DNA from: Metridium senile
Lineage: Eukaryota > Cnidaria > Anthozoa > Actiniaria > Metridiidae
DNA: 64,000 nt
Direction of reading: 5' to 3'
Assembly (NCBI GenBank): GCA_949775045.1
Contig: OX459101.1
Location: forward strand, 15,188,942 to 15,252,941
Below, one piece after another: positions 63,700 to 64,000 of the stretch; the stretch's first letter is position 1, and the number at the start of each line of letters is the position of its first letter. The notes beneath the pieces were generated by a model. The model was not told the DNA's origin. It was given only the letters and a program-made list of their open reading frames with translations, and did no database searches. Both the position numbers and the translations under genes were made by a program.

Positions 63700-64000
63700 T
63701 GGACTTATAATATACTGTACAAAATTACTCGACTCTGATTGGACGAGAGGAGTACCATTAAATCATAAATTGTACTCTGCAGAGTACCAATTAGTTTTTC
63801 AGAATACTATAAATGAAAAATCTAACGAAATTCTTGTACAGTTTGTAATTAAAAGATACTCGGGATGTTTTGAAAGTTATCAATTTGGACTCGCCAACAA
63901 GGCCTGATCAATTTTGAAAACTTTCAAAACATCGCTCGTACCTATTAATTACGAATTGTACTCAAGATCGCACGATTTCCTATACTAATTATAAATTATA
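63700..64000. repeat. Foldback copy matching 23.75-24.03 kb
   Basis: TTACTCGACTCTGATTGGAC and CTTTCAAAACATC are in the same order as in the 23.6-kb copy. The window ends soon after the match. Confidence 0.85.

Larger units (their letters stand above)
60412..63700. repeat. Array of a roughly 100-bp satellite unit with nested insertions
   Basis: The unit reads through TACATATCTAAAAGCTAAAA, GCAGTCTAAATACATTGAGA, CGCTAAAAAGTG with a T run, ATGATTATAATAAATC and TTCAGATTTCTTGTACG. Six consecutive copies lie at about 61030-61600. Single copies are separated by inserted elements elsewhere. A related unit occurs at 23586. Confidence 0.88.

Overview
This is eukaryotic, intron-bearing, AT-rich DNA from an animal, most likely a cnidarian and probably an anthozoan (coral or sea anemone). 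The evidence is a modular secreted-protein gene combining PAN, EGF, CUB, fibrinogen-type and D8C domains, a tyrosine-recombinase retrotransposon of the split-direct-repeat type, a BEL/Pao element, REL-type non-LTR elements and very many foldback/MITE elements. The organism is inferred; no marker in the window fixes the species.

Left part (about 0.75-14.3 kb) is a nest of retroelements. A 3' fragment of a non-LTR element ends in an (ATT)n tract. A second non-LTR element follows on the + strand, with a reverse transcriptase, a zinc knuckle and a restriction-like endonuclease. It is split by a nearly complete minus-strand tyrosine-recombinase retrotransposon (about 3.34-10.27 kb) with the A1-ORFs-B1-A2-B2 layout of Ngaro/PAT-like elements. 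Removing the insert restores the host reading frame exactly. An R4/Dong-like element on the minus strand (11.36-14.22 kb) sits between two further (ATT)n tracts.

The 14.3-25.2 kb interval has no intact gene. It holds a 0.5-kb tandem duplication, a 1.9-kb foldback element with another foldback nested inside it, tRNA-derived SINEs, several hairpin MITEs and a one-exon relic resembling the start of Crypton/DUF3504-type genes.

One host gene can be followed on the minus strand from 50183 to 25280. Its exons encode a signal peptide plus PAN domain, a 40-nt linker, ten near-identical 114-nt EGF exons, a CUB domain, a fibrinogen-C head segment and a D8C domain. All predicted exon phases agree (0 then 1-1 throughout). 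No stop codon is reached, so the gene should continue to the left of 25280. The EGF exons arose by very recent tandem duplication that also copied an antisense reverse-transcriptase fragment. Its introns contain a decayed BEL/Pao retrotransposon (40.42-43.59 kb), a CAAG/CAAC microsatellite that destroyed an eleventh EGF exon, and several MITEs.

The right part (50.2-64 kb) is repeat-dominated. A 1.2-kb segment is present twice. A 4.9-kb foldback element has about 600-bp inverted arms around a 20/40-bp minisatellite. A truncated C2H2 zinc-finger pseudogene lies at 58.5-58.8 kb. From 60.4 to 63.7 kb an array of a roughly 100-bp satellite unit has been invaded by at least five distinct foldback elements, one of them with TTAA target duplications. 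Long open frames through the minisatellites and microsatellites are not genes.
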